From contig CM043953.1 in NCBI GenBank assembly GCA_014529385.2, positions 61,691,872-61,755,871 of the forward strand: a DNA stretch of 64,000 nucleotides, read 5' to 3'. This document shows positions 32,837-44,870 of this stretch, piece by piece (within the stretch, counting starts at the first letter, position 1; every line of letters starts with the position of its first letter). The translations under genes were made by a program, and so were the position numbers. The notes under the pieces were generated by a model that saw only the letters and a list, made by a program, of their open reading frames with translations, was not told the origin of the DNA and ran no database searches. The stretch comes from Adiantum capillus-veneris (taxonomy: Eukaryota; Streptophyta; Polypodiopsida; Polypodiales; Pteridaceae).

Positions 32837-34189
32837 CGTTTGAGGGCATGGAGAAACAAAAAATATAGTGGGGTCGTACAATCTAACCCCACCAAGAAGG
32901 TTTTTCGGTTTGTTTTCACAGGTTGGGAATCCGATCACCGGGCTTCGAACTGCAGATGATGGAATCAGGAGGAAAAGTTTTTTTTTTAGTGGAATTTTGT
33001 AGTGCTTTTGTGGAGTTTGGAAGGGGTTTTCCCTGGCAGTGACACATGGCAGAAGAAGGGGAAGGTTTAAACCCATAAGAAAGGTGGAAACCTGCACACA
33101 GAGGCTATAAAGACTATTTCATGAACCATTGTGAGCAAGTGAATGGGAGAGAGCGCATAGTCTCTCGTTAGCTATTGCGAACGTCATCTAGCACTGCACT
33201 GGTGGCGCTGGTGGGAAGATGCTAGCGTACAGGCCATGGTGTGGCCGGTTTTGTTGGGGATGGTGGCGCCAGGGGCGACTGGTGGTGGATCAAGATACTC
33301 CTAACGTGGAAAACCCTACCAAGGGCGGCTTCACACGCCCAATATTTTTAAAAGCAAGTTTTGAGAGCACCAATGATGCCGTCGTTGCCACACTTAAAAA
33401 GAGGCTCACATTCTAACTTGGGGATAAAGGCAGGTTGTTGGGCTTCACATGAAATTTGGGGACAAAAATAGAAGTGCTATCGAAAATAGTAGGGGAACTC
33501 TCATATGCCCAAATATAGGAGGAAAAATCGCTTTGAGAAAGATAGTTTTTTGTAGAGGCGATTGAGGCGAATAAAGAGAGAAGGGGAGAGTTTCTTGATG
33601 GAAATCAAAGTGCTCAGGTTTTGTGCAATCAAAGCAAGGAGAAGAAGCTCCGGGAGACAGTAGAGACAAATTAAGAGACTTGAGAGAATTCTAGCGGAGA
33701 GCAAGGAGAACAGGAAAAGTGCCTCTCCTGGAGGTTAAAGCGGAGAGAAACATCTTGATCACTACGAACTTAGAGAATTTCAACACCAAGTGCTCGACCT
33801 TTTTTCTAGGTGCTCAAATACAATGATTCTTAATCTAATTGGTCTTAAAACCCTTTTTAAAGGAGACTGCTTAATCAATAATTAATCTAATTAATGGTGT
33901 CCTTAACAACACCACTTTGGCAATCAAGTTTTGTTTCTTTTTTGTAATTCCAAGCTCACTTGCTTTGTGCTCCATTTGCATTTCCAAGTGGCCAATACAC
34001 TATTGTGTGGTGTCGTATACTTTTCCTCACATTCTTTTTTCACAGCTAGTAGCTCGACGCTAACCTGGATCGCCTTTCCAACACAGTATCCGCCTACAAC
34101 TAGGTGAACCTGATGTTAAACCAATCCAAGGTGGAAATTTCTATGGAGAAAGATGTCTACACGGTAGGAGACAGTCATGCAGCAGATGA
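32837..34189. other. Non-coding part of duplication unit 1
   Basis: Shared with unit 2. One short frame (LVVDQDTPNVENPTKGGFTR, near 33,281-33,414) is conserved between the units, but I recognise no family. The rest shows no gene. Confidence 0.5.
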
Positions 34190-34425
34190 TGCAGCAGTTT
34201 GCGTCTTATATGTAGTAACAACATGCTACCTAACAACAACATAGTTTGCAAGAGTGGATTCATAGATCTCGATAAATAGTCACAAATAAATTACAACAGT
34301 TTGAAGGCCGGGATATTAGCAAATTTTGCAATATCTATGAGCATGCAATGGAATATAATGGAATCGATATTGACACACTCAAGTGTCTCCATGCCCCGTC
34401 TGAGTCGCTTCCCCAAGTATTGATA
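34190..34425 (+). pseudogene. Retrotransposon gag-like fragment
   Basis: With stops, the plus strand reads MQQMMQQFASYM, then LQEWIHRSR and LQQFEGRDISKFCNIYEHAM. This resembles the start of a gypsy-type gag (coiled Gln-rich helix followed by F.G.D...F...YE..M). A second copy is at 42,190-42,415. Low confidence. Confidence 0.4.
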
Positions 34426-35460
34426 TTATGTTAGTGCCGAATATCTATAATATAGACGTTCATCGCGGCGACTTGTTAACAAGGTGGCCAAGAAGATCTT
34501 TGCTTCGATTTTGGGAGAGGAGGAATCTTTCTTTCTAGTGATTTGGCTAAGGTGATCTAGCATCACTTTGCCCATCTCATCAGGGTAGCTGATCTGAGCT
34601 CTTTGTTGGTCGATCAAGGAGGAGATGGTAGCCTGCCGCTTTTTGACCTTGATCACTCTAGGTAGGGTGTTTTTGTCGACATCCTCAATTTTAATTTGAC
34701 TTTCCTTGACTTGAAGCCTAAGGAGATTCTTCTCCTCCATTTTCCTTTTGTGCAAGATCTGCTTGATATTTAGCCATTCAATGTGCTCCCGGTCTAAGAC
34801 CTTTCCTTGCACTTTTTGATGCCCTAGTTCTTCAAATCTAGATTTTCAAACAGAAATTGTGTGGTTGTTATACCTTTTTAGCATTCGACTCACTCTTTTG
34901 ATTGTAGACTTAATTCTTTTACTAAATCTCTTCCATGAGGAGGTCCTTTCCTTGATGGTGTCTTGGCTAAGCTCTTTCATAGCTTGAGACACCAAATTCT
35001 TGAAGCGAGCACTTGTAAATAGATTAGGGTAGTTGATAAGAAGTTTCTTAGCACCTTGTGGTTGATGTGCTTCTTCTCAAGAAAATGACAAGGTTCCAAG
35101 AAGAGGAAAATGATCTAAGAGATTTTTAGTGACGAGGACTTGCATAAGTAATGAGGAAGGCACCCAATCACCATTGTGAAGAGAATAGAGTATGTCAAAT
35201 CGAGAGGCTGATTGGGCAGATTGGAGATAGTGGTAAGCAAACCCGGCATCATCATTCCAGGGGTCAATGTACCAAGCATCAAGCATAGCCCATTTTTCTT
35301 TTAGACCACTTATTACACTCCCCCCAACAAGAATGTTGGAAGGACCCTATCTATCTTGTCTGGAACAAACCATATTGAAGTCCCTCACCAAACAAAACTC
35401 CCCTTCTATTTGTAATTGTTAAAAGTCACACCATAACATCTTTCTACTCTTGGAGTCTGA
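34426..35460 (-). pseudogene. LINE (L1-like) endonuclease-to-RT fragment, copy 1
   Basis: From right to left on the minus strand: FCLVRDFNMVCSRQD (cf. GGDFN..... D of the APE-type endonuclease), KEKWAMLDAWYIDPWNDDAG, SASRFDILYSLHNGDWV and LLDHFPLLGTL (cf. R.DR.Y, SDH.P). Then in the next frame MEEKNLLRLQVKESQIKIED, LPRVIKVKKRQATISSLID and YPDEMGKVMLDHLSQI, the linker before reverse transcriptase (cf. N..FFH....R...N.I..L.D...). The RT domain itself is missing. Frameshifts and stops abound. Copy 2 is at 42,433-43,380. Confidence 0.65.
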
Positions 35461-35979
35461 AAGGGCTCTTGTAGTGTCTATTAAGTATCTCTATGGATTT
35501 TAAAGTTAGTATCTTTTCTAACATACGAAAAAATTAATGCGGTGATTGTATACATGTGGAAAGAGATGAGTACCTATTAGGTTAATAGTTAAAACTTGTA
35601 AATTAGCATTCTATTTGTGAATATGTGTGCGGGCTCTACGTTCTGCTTGTTAACATAGTAAGTTCATTAGCACTTTTGGAGGGCTATATGTAAAAAATTG
35701 ATCATACAACTCAATCTAAGTACACCCAACCATCTTGATGGTCATATTTAATGGGTCAACTAGGTTCTTGAGGATGTAACAGGAGATAACACGAGCAAGA
35801 AGTAATCTAATTTGTAAGATTGTACAAACATTTTTTTTTAAAAAAAAGGGTATCAAGCATGTGACTGTAAGGTTTTGCCCCTTCATACCAGTGTACGATT
35901 TTGAACCTAGATAATATGTTAAAGCTAGCTTGCCAAAAGAATGGGAAAGCACAAGATAGTTACAACAAGTATATTGAAA

Positions 35980-38230
35980 CGAAGTTCAAAGAGGGAGGAA
36001 ACAATATCTCTTTCTCACCTATGATGGAACCTTTGGTGCTACTAACAAAGTATTGGCCTTCATCCAATAATTTGATGGGCCATTGGAGAGGACGGCTTCA
36101 GAGAGTCCTCTAAGCTACATTATGTACCTATGCACTTTCAAAAATCTGCTTATCACCGGTGGCCTAGAATTTGTGGTAACAGGAAAGATCGACAGACATA
36201 GAAAACTCTACAAATTTCCATCATGAAACAATTTATTGCAAGCGGCGGCAAAGCTAAAGTGCTCATCCAAAATGGTAGAGTTTGAAGATACTTTTCCACA
36301 AGCCTATCCACAAATATGTAGAAAAGTTAATTTTGGGATTTACATCTCAAAGATACAACCTTTCAGAAGATAGACTTCGCCGAGCAAAAGCAACAATTTT
36401 TTGCGGGGTTACCTTAAGGAATGGATGTGTATGTCAAGTCCCAATGGCTTGGTTCTATAACTGAAGTCATCCACCACACTATGGTTTCATCTTGTATCAA
36501 TTTCCAAAAAGGGGGCTCAAAGGAATGCGAAGTTGATGGAAAACAAAGATGAAAATGATGCAAAGGGGAAGAACAATGTTCAAAATTATTCCTAAGGCAA
36601 TTCCAACAACAACAACAAGACCAAGGAGAAATGAGTTTACAAAGGTAAAAACCAACTCTCTCCTGAAGAGCTAGAGGCTTTTTGTAAAGAACACAAATGA
36701 TTTAAGTGCGGGGAGCAAGGACATAGTTATCGTTTTTGCCCCAAAAGAAATGCCCACAACAAGACTCCTAGAGCTTCCACGGTCAAAGCTCTAAAACAGG
36801 ATGCTCATTGAAAAGGATCATCCCTTACATATGCTTGGTGGAAGATGAGGGAGCATGATGGATTCATCCGATTTGTTTCATCTCTACTCACAACTTCATA
36901 TCAATGGAGTTGGCCACAAAGTTGGGCATACAAGCTTTTGATATGGGAGATACTGTAACTGCCGATGGGGCTTTCAAGGGACAACAAGAATCCGTTACTC
37001 TCTTGATTGTGATATTGAGGCTTCATGTCCAAATCTACTTCAACAAATAAGACTTTTTTATCTCTCTTCTCCACTGATGAGGATGTTTTCCTACGGGCAC
37101 CATGGTTCAACCGCATGGCTGCCAACATGAAGTTCCCTAAAAGGAGAATCTACTTCACCTACATGCAAAAGAGCATGTATATAGATGCTAATGAGTCCCC
37201 TTGTACTATACCACTTGTAAATTCATCTCCGATTGATAACTCAATGAAAAGCTCAATTTCCTCATACATGATTTTCGTCAAAGAGTCTCTAAATGATGAT
37301 AATGTTCTAACAAAAACAAGTTATAAGAGTCAAGAAGAATTAGACTTGTCGAATTTTCTAAATAGATTCCAAGATGTATTTATTGATGACATCCCTATGG
37401 AGTTACCTCCAAAACGAGGGGATGATGACCATAAGATAGATCTTCTAAGTGGGAGCTCACCGCCAAATAAACCTCCTTATAGAGTTTCTCAAGCTCAACA
37501 ATAGGAGATTATGAGGCAAGTGCACGAGCTGGTAGACAAGGGGATGGTGAGGCCTAGCTCCTCTCCTTTTTGTTCTCCAGTCCTTTTAGTGAAAAATAAA
37601 GATAACACATACCGCATATGTGTGGACTATTGAGCACTAAATCATATCACTATCAAAAATAGATTTCCCGTACCGCAGATATAAGACATGTTTGATAAGC
37701 TACAAGGTTGGACCTACTTCAGTAGGACTAACCTTAAAAGTGTCTATCATCACATACGGATAGTGAATATAGATATCGTAAAGACCGCGCTATGTACAAT
37801 GTTTGGTCTTTATGAATATCTTGTCATGCCTTTTGGTTTGAAAAATGATCCAGTCACGTTCATCCACCTAATGCAGAAAATCTTTAGACCTACCGCAAGT
37901 GCACTAGAGTGTTCTTGGACGATATTATCATCTACTCCAAATATTTGGAGGAGCATAAGCAACACTTGAAGGTGATTTTTCAAGCTATGAGGGAGAATAA
38001 ACTTTTCATAACCAAAAGAAGAGTAAATTTTTTTTCCAAGAGATACAATACTTAGGTCATATTATCTCTCAAGGTGGTATCCATATGGATCCAACAAAGC
38101 CTGAGGTAATAAAAGGATGGCCTAACCCAAGGAATCTACATGAGCTACGAAGATTTCATAGCTAGATTTTCCCAAATAGCAGGACCACTACATGACTTGA
38201 CCTATGCAATGTATGAAGGCCACAAGAAGT
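35980..38230 (+). pseudogene. Gypsy gag-pol remnant, copy 2
   Basis: Same content as 28,484-30,580: zinc knuckle FKCGEQGHSYRFCP near 36,705 with TGA at the first Cys, RMAANMKFPKRRIYF near 37,109, and RT with TYFSRTNLKSVYHHI and MPFGLKNDPVTF. A frameshift near 37,895 disrupts the segment before the LDD motif. The TAG near 37,502, the TGA in VDY*A near 37,632 and the TAA near 37,681 coincide with copy 1. No LTR is attached, because it arose by duplication of an already dead element. Confidence 0.88.
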
Positions 38231-38780
38231 GACGACACGTCAAACGGAGTCTGGAGCGATAAGATTTTGTAGTTGGAAATGGGCGAAGGCAGCCAGTAGG
38301 ATGGCATAAGATGATTTTTGGGCATTTTGGGCCCCATAGTTTGAGGGCATGGAGAAATAAAAATATAGTGGGGTCGTACACTCCAACCCCACCAAGAAGG
38401 TTTTCTGATTGGTTTTCAATGGTTGGGAATCTGATCACCGGCCATCGAACTGTAGATGATGGAATCTGGAGGAATTTTTTTTTATAGTGGAACTTTGTAG
38501 TGCATTTGTGGAGTTTCGAAGGGGTTTTACCCTGGCAGTGACACATGGCAGAACAAGGGGAAGGGTTAAACCCATAAGGAAGGTGAAAACCTGCACACAC
38601 AGGCTATAAAGACTATTTCATGAACCATTGTGAGCAAGTGAATAGGAGAGAGCGCATCGTCTCTCGTGAGCTATTGCGAATATCAAGTAGCACTGCACTG
38701 GTGGCGCTGGCGGGCGGATGCTAGCGTACAGGGCACGGTGTGGCCGGTTCTGTTGGGGATGGTGGCGCCAGGGGTGACTG
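38231..38780. other. Non-coding block shared with 30,590-30,680 and 32,837-33,275
   Basis: A minus-strand open frame (38,202-38,600) exists but has no family motif and is broken differently in unit 1, so it is not annotated as a gene. Confidence 0.5.
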
Positions 38781-39012
38781 TGTTGAGCTATATATAGAGA
38801 TACTATATATAGCTCAACATCTCCTCTTCATGGTCGTGCGCCCATAGCTCTGATACCATGTCGAAGAGAGACGCGACATGAGATGAGGGAGAAGTGAGAG
38901 AGAGGAGACAATCATATGCAATCCCCAAAGATGTGTCTACCGATCACACAAGATGTGTTTATATAAAGGGGACTAAGGTGCTATATATAGAGATACTATA
39001 TATAGCTCAAGA
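38781..39012 (-). mobile_element. Very short LTR element (SMART/TRIM-like), inverted
   Basis: Read on the minus strand: a 154-bp LTR (39,012 to 38,859, ending CTTCGACA), immediately TGGTATCAGAGC (38,858-38,847, initiator tRNA-Met primer site), about 15 bp, a purine run GAAGAGGAGA, then a 39-bp partial LTR (38,819-38,781) that is itself a palindrome (TGTTGAGCTATATATAG, six bases, complement). The interior is under 45 bp. The LTR matches 41,143-41,288 in reverse complement. Confidence 0.75.
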
Positions 39013-40826
39013 GATGTTAGGTCTCAACAAATCATGAAGATAACTATATACTTGTATAAATTATTGTTCAATATTCTATTTGTTTGAATTGAGTGAGATT
39101 CAAGAAGCTCTCTGTAATTTTGTGTGCAAACATTGAAAGAGGTTGTTGGAGCCCCAGACCTCCTCGGGAGTTATGTCATCTATCCTATGTAAAGCCATAG
39201 GCCTCCGCCAAGAGAAAGGCCTTCACTTATGCACGCACTATAGGGTCTCGGCAGCAAACTTAAGCCTATCCTACGTAAGTCCATAGGCCTACAAGAGAAA
39301 GTTTTTCGAGAAGGTGTATCGTCTTCGCAGCAGCGTCTGCAGTAGCGCTTTTATTAGCTGCTACGTATAATTCTCTTCTTAATTTGATGTTATTTTAAGT
39401 ATCATCGCTGTCGTCCGCGTATTGAGCCTGGTGCTTTTTCAACTGTGGTGCTATTTTAATGATGAGAAGCCTGCTAATTAGTGCCAGCGCAGATTAAAAC
39501 ACAAGGCGGGCATGTGAAGACAGTAAGGGGTAGGCAGGCCTAGTCGAAGAGGACCAGTTCGAGTGCAGGCGATGGGACTGCAGACCCTCAGCCCGTGTCT
39601 CACAACGGCGACAAGCCCCAGCCTTAATCTATTACTGTTTTAGCTGGCTTCACAAACACGCAGAAAAAGCAGTCCCAAAATACACAGGCCGACTGAAAAT
39701 AGGCAGCAAAAACCTCCTTTGCACCAGCCTTGTCGCCTGCCTCTCAGAGTAGCAACATTAGACTTATTACATTAGTAATAGGTCTTCGACACAATTGTTT
39801 ATGCAAATAAAAAATTCCCGAGTGCAGCTTGATAAAGCGCAGTTGGCTATTATTAGGAGTTGTCTATGGTAGAAGTGAATAATAAAAAACACATATTTAG
39901 AAGATATTGCGTTATTTTAAGAATATCCAGTTATTTTGAGCCTGGTGCCTCCGCCATATTACCTCATGCGATTTACAACATCCAAAAATTGGGTAGATTG
40001 ACGTAGAAGTGCGGCACCCAAAAGCAGTGCTAGTATCCGCGTTTTGTGGTTGGCAACGTGCAGCCATTCACATTGTGCTCGCCCGCTTGCAGAGATTTAC
40101 ACAAGTTTTGGTGCAAAAGCTTGAAATTTTGACCTAAACACCAGGAGAGTCTCAAGTTGTTTCCTTTTCTTCATTGGCTAGGGATCAAAGCCAATAGTAA
40201 ATGAGTGTAGATTTTTCTTGTAAGAGTTTCTTAATGTTTATATTAGCCAATCGTAAATGAACATATTTTTTTCTATGAGATTTGGCTTATGAGTCGAGTC
40301 TTCCATGCAATCATCTGTCTATAATTGATTATTATATACTAACGATTCGCTAGTTCTGATAGTGCTTGGAGCCATGATGATGATTACTATTTTACAGTTT
40401 CATTTCATTTGAAGAAAACGTCTCTGATGCCATGGTGCGTAAAGCCATGATGATTGCTATTTCAAAGCTTTTTTGAGCGTCTCTTATGCCATGGTGAATA
40501 CCGTGATGCCATGGTACATAAAGCCATGATGATGACAACTGCCACCTATTGAGATCTTGGGAACCCAAATATGTTCATTACATCTTGGCTTTGTATATAT
40601 GTGTGTACATGTGATTACATATTTGATATTACATTTTTTTCTATGTCGTCTGCACATGTGATTGCATCAGGATTATGTTTGTTTTTATGTCGTCTCCAGA
40701 GCGACGTCGCGAACCGTCTCTAATGACAATGTGATGTGATGATTTCTAACCTTCACATTTCGTTATGTTTCTTGAGTTGATATTGATTATAGGATAAAAG
40801 GCACGTTAAGCAGTGTGTACATGGGC

Positions 40827-40983
40827 TCAAAGATATTGAAGCGGCTCAAAGATATTGAAGATGTTCAAAGATATTGAAGAATTCGCATCAATTCAATTGT
40901 ATATATAAGTTGTTAAAGACCCTTGAAAGGGAATTCGCATCAATTCAATTGTATATATAAGTTGTTAAAGACCCTTGAAAGGG
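40827..40983. repeat. Small tandem repeats: 19-bp x3 and 52-bp x2
   Basis: TCAAAGATATTGAAG occurs at 40,827, 40,846 and 40,865. It is followed by a perfect 52-bp direct repeat starting AATTCGCATCAATTCAATTG (40,880-40,931 and 40,932-40,983). Confidence 0.92.
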
Positions 40984-41288
40984 CACATTGTAAAACAGGA
41001 GTGATGTAGCTCCTTTAAACATTGTAAATGTATATTTAAAACATTTTAATAAAACGATGGGTATATATAGAGCTGTGGGTTTTTCCCTTGAACCCCCAAG
41101 GGTTTTTTCATCCACAGTTAGGGACCTTCATTTGAGTGGGGGTGTTGAGCTATATATAGTATCGCTATATATAGCACCCTGGTCCCCTCTATATAAACAC
41201 ATCTTGTGTGACACATCTTTGCGGATTGCATATGATTGTCTCCTCTCTCTCACTTCTCCCTCGTCTCGTTTCACGTCTCTCTTCAACA

Positions 41289-42189
41289 GACTAGTGGTGG
41301 ATCAAGATACTCCTAACATGGAAAACCCTACCAAGGGTGGCTTCACGCGCCCAATACTTTTAAAAGCAAGGTTTGAGAGCACCAACGATGCCGTCGGTGC
41401 CACACTTAGAAAGAGGCTCACATTCTAACTTGGGGAGAAAGGCAGGTTGTTGAGCTTCACATGAAATTTGGGGCCAAAAATAGAAGTGATTATATAAAAA
41501 ATAGTAGGGGAACTCTCATATGCCCAAATATAGGGGGCAAAATCGCTTTGAGAAAGATAGTTTTTTGTAGAGGCGATTGAGGCGAATAAAGAGAGAAGGG
41601 GAGAGTTTCTTGATGGAAATCAAAGCGCTCAGGTTTTGTGCAATCAAAGCAAGGAGAAGAAGCTCTGGGAGACAGTAGAGACAAAGAGACTTGGGAGAAT
41701 TCTAGCGGAGAGCAAGGAAAACAGGAAAAGTGCCTCTCGTGGCGGTTAAAGCGGAGAGAAACTTCTTGATCACTACGAACTTAGAGAATTTCAACACCAA
41801 GTGCTCGACCTTGTTTCTAGGTGCTCAAATACAATGATTCTTAATCTAATTGGTCTTAAAACCCTTTGTAAAGGAGCATAAACTGCTTAATCAATAATTA
41901 ATCTAATTAATGGTGTCCTTAATGACACCGCTTTTGCAATCAAGTTTTGTTTCTTTTTTGTAATTCCAAGCTCACTTGCTTTGTGCTCCATTTTCATTTC
42001 CAAGTGGCCAATAAAATATTGTGTGGTGTCGTATACTTCTCCTCACATTCTTTTTTCACAGCTAGTAGCTCGACGCTAACCTAGATCGCCTTTCCAACCC
42101 AGTATCCCCCGACAACTTGGTGAACCTGATGTTAAACCAAGCTCCAAGGTGGAAATTTCTATGGAGAAAGATGTCACACACGGTAGGAG
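41289..42189. other. Non-coding part of duplication unit 2
   Basis: Counterpart of 33,280-34,189, including the NPTKGGFTRPI frame (near 41,295-41,426). No gene recognised. Confidence 0.5.
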
Positions 42190-42415
42190 GCAGCCATGCA
42201 GCAGTTTGCGTCTTATATGCAGAAACAACATGCTACCCAACAACAACATAATTTGCAAGAGTGGATTCATAGATCTCGATAAATAGTCACAAATAAATTA
42301 CAACCGTTTGAAGGACTGGATATTAGCAAATTTTGTAATATCTATGAGCATGCAATGGAATATAATGGAATCAATATTGACACACTCAAGAGTCTCCGTG
42401 CCCCGTCTGAGTCGC
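42190..42415 (+). pseudogene. Retrotransposon gag-like fragment, copy 2
   Basis: Counterpart of 34,190-34,425 with the same phrases (LQEWIHRSR; ISKFCNIYEHAMEYNG) and the same stops. Low confidence in family. Confidence 0.4.
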
Positions 42416-42432
42416 TTCCCCAAGTATTGATA

Positions 42433-43380
42433 TTATGTTAGTGCTGAAAATCTATAATATAGACGTTCGTCGCGGTGACCTGTTAACAAGGTGGCCAAGA
42501 AGATATTTGCTTTGATTATGGGAGAGGAGGAATCTTTCTTTCTAGGGATTTGGCTAAGGTGATCTAGCATCACTTTGCCCATCTCATCAGGGTAGTTGAT
42601 CTGAGCTCCTTGTTGGTCGATCAAGGAGGAGATGGTAGCCTGCCGCTTTTTGACCTTGATCACTCTAGGTAGGGTGTTTTTGTCGACATCCTCAATTTTA
42701 ATTTGACTTTCCTTGACTTGAAGCCTAAGGAGATTCTTCTCCTCCATTTTCCTTTTGTGCAAGATCTGCTTGATATTTAGCCATTCAGTGTGCTCCCGGT
42801 CTGAGATCTTTCCTTGCACTTTCTGATGCCCTAGTTCTTCAAATCTAGATTTTCAAACAGAAATTGTGTGGTTGTTATACCTTTTTAGCATTCGACTCAC
42901 TCTCTTGATTGTAGACTTAATTTTTTTATTAAATCAATTCCATGAGGAGGTCCTTTCCTTGATGGTGTCTTGGCTAAGCTCTTTCGCAGCTTGAGACACC
43001 AAATTCTTGAAGTGAGGAAAATGATCTAAGAGATTTTTAGCGACAAGGACTTGCATAAGTAATGAGGAAAGCGCCCAATCACCATTGTGAAGAGAATAGA
43101 GTATGTCAAGCCTAGAGGCTGATTGGGCAGATCGGAAACACTGGTAAGCAAACCGGGTGTCATCATTCCAAGGGTCAGTGTACCAAGCATCAACGATAGC
43201 CCATTTTTCTTTTAGACCACTTATTACGCTCCCCCCAACAAAAATGTTGGAAGGACCCTATCTATCTTGTCGAGAGCAAACCATATTAAAGTCCCTCACC
43301 AAACGAAACTCCCCTTCTATTTGTAACTTTGAAAAGTCATACTATAACATCTTTGTACTCTTGGAGTCTGAAAGGGCTCT
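42433..43380 (-). pseudogene. LINE (L1-like) fragment, copy 2
   Basis: Counterpart of 34,426-35,460; the frame MEEKNLLRLQVKESQIKIED to YPDEMGKVMLDHLSQI is the same apart from a few residues. About 100 bp around 43,015 are missing relative to copy 1. The shared breaks show that it was already dead before duplication. Confidence 0.65.
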
Positions 43381-43778
43381 TGTAGAGTCTATTAAGTATC
43401 TCCATGGATTTTAAAGTTAGTATCTTTTCTAGCATACAAAAAAAATTGATGCGGTGATTGTATACATGTGGAAAGAGACGAGTGCCTATTAGGTTAATAG
43501 TTAAAACTTGTGAATTAGCACTCTATTCGTGAATATGTGTGCGGGCTCTACGTTCTGCTTGTTAACATAGTAAGTCCATTAACACTTTTGGAGGGCTATA
43601 TGAAACAATCTAACCATCTTGATGGTCATATTTAATGGGTCAACCAAGTTCTTGAGGATGTAACAGGATAAAACACGAGCAAGAAGTAATCTAATTTGTA
43701 AGATTGTACAAACATTTAAAAAAAAAAAAAAAAAAGGGTATGAAGCATGTGACTGTAAGCCTCTTCATACCAATGTAT

Positions 43779-44155
43779 CATAAAGAAGGTGCTATTTCGG
43801 GGAAACATTTTTTATCTTAAAACGAAAAACCGTGAAGTTGTTTTCGAGGGTATGAAAGAGGTGATCGAAGGTATGGCTCCAAAGGCCAGAAGCCATAAGA
43901 TAGCATGCATGGGGGCATCTATAAGAGTCTTTATACGGATGGCTAGGAGGACTATTTGGTTTCCATCATAAAGAAGATGCTACTTCGGGGAAACAATTTT
44001 TATCTTAAAAAGAAGAACCGTGAAGTTGTTTTCGGGGTTATGAAAGAGGTCATGGAAGGTATGGCTCCAAAGGCCATAAGCCATAAGATAGCATGCATGG
44101 GGGCATCTATAAGAGTCTTTATATGGATGGCTAGGAAGACTATTTGGTTATCCAT
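43779..44155 (+). repeat. 188-bp tandem duplicate of an unidentified exon-like block
   Basis: Two direct copies (43,779-43,966 and 43,967-44,155) starting CATAAAGAAG. Each encodes a similar peptide (REVVF..MKEV.EGMAPKA; SHKIACMGASIRVFI.MAR), in different frames because 188 is not a multiple of three. A third, older copy is at 22,596-22,790. The protein family is unknown to me. Confidence 0.8.
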
Positions 44156-44234
44156 CACTTTTTTGTGGTGTAAGCTTCTAAGAATGCTCTAGGTCATGCT
44201 CCCCTCTTACCCTCTCCCTCATAAACAAAAAGAA

Positions 44235-44248
44235 GGTATGTGTTTATG

Positions 44249-44282
<34 letters not shown>

Positions 44283-44453
44283 TAAACATGTATCTATTAA
44301 AACTAAATATAACAAGGTGAGGACTCACGATGGCCTATTGAATGGAAGGTATGTGTTTATGCGCACGCACACACACACACACACACACATAAACATGTAT
44401 CTATTAAAACTAAATATAACAAGGTGAGGACTCACGATGGCCTGTTGAAGGGA
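44235..44453. repeat. 113-bp tandem repeat with (CA)n core
   Basis: Two copies (from 44,235 and from 44,348) of GGTATGTGTTTATGC..., a CA tract, then ATAAACATGTATCTATTAAA and AGGACTCACGATGGCCT. They differ mainly in CA-tract length. Confidence 0.9.
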
Positions 44454-44779
44454 AGGGGGGAGGAAAGATTTACCAAAACTAGGTCTTAATCAGTGTTGCA
44501 GTTGTATTGTTTTAATATAAAACTGCATTGTCTATATACACACACAGTTACAAACTAGCGGTTCTAGAACGGCTTACTGGTCGATTTGACCCCCACTGTT
44601 GTCTTCAACGACGGATTATGCTATAAACGTCCTACCTAATGTCTTGTTATTTAAGGACTTCTTTTTTAATGCCTTCATAAAAAGAGATAGGTTTAATAAA
44701 CATAATTACATAAATAAATATATTTATGTACTTCATAAAAAGATATAGATTTAATAAACATAAATACATAAATAAATAA

Positions 44780-44827
<48 letters not shown>

Positions 44828-44870
44828 TTGTGTATATATTTATGTATGTATGTATGTATGTATAGAATTT
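44780..44870. repeat. Compound microsatellite (AT)n(GT)n(TATG)n
   Basis: An AT tract of about 30 bp, then GT, then four to five TATG units. Flanked by AT-rich DNA without genes. Confidence 0.9.

Larger units (their letters stand above)
28484..35895. repeat. Tandem segmental duplication, unit 1
   Basis: Homology to unit 2 (35,980-43,778) starts at AAGTTCAAAGAGGGAGGA and runs through gypsy pol, a non-coding block with the NPTKGGFTRPI frame, a gag-like piece and a reverse LINE piece, to GCATGTGACTGTAAG. Unit 1 lacks about 175 bp of gag (near 28,550) and the LTR element of unit 2, but has an extra 2.15 kb (30,681-32,836). Confidence 0.9.
38781..41288 (+). mobile_element. LTR-bounded non-coding insertion with an inverted mini-LTR element
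   Basis: The outer ends are TGTTGAGCTATATATAG (38,781) and CTTCAACA (41,288). Flanks GACTG (38,776-38,780) and GACTA (41,289-41,293) match the empty site in unit 1 (GCGACTGGTGGTGG near 33,280), so this is a 5-bp target duplication with one later change. The 3' LTR is 41,143-41,288 (146 bp), preceded by a GAGTGGGGG polypurine tract. At the left, instead of a direct LTR copy, there is an inverted one (38,859-39,012). No coding of any kind in about 2.1 kb interior. It is a LARD/TRIM-like non-autonomous element. Confidence 0.8.
35980..43778. repeat. Tandem segmental duplication, unit 2
   Basis: Direct-orientation copy of unit 1, beginning 84 bp after unit 1 ends. It carries an extra LTR element (38,781-41,288) and an extra 175 bp of gag, and lacks the 2.15 kb block and about 100 bp of the LINE piece near 43,015. 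Confidence 0.9.

Noticed and set aside
38202-38600. 132-residue minus-strand open frame
   Set aside because: No family motif, and the homologous sequence in duplication unit 1 is split with different frames, so it does not look like a conserved protein.
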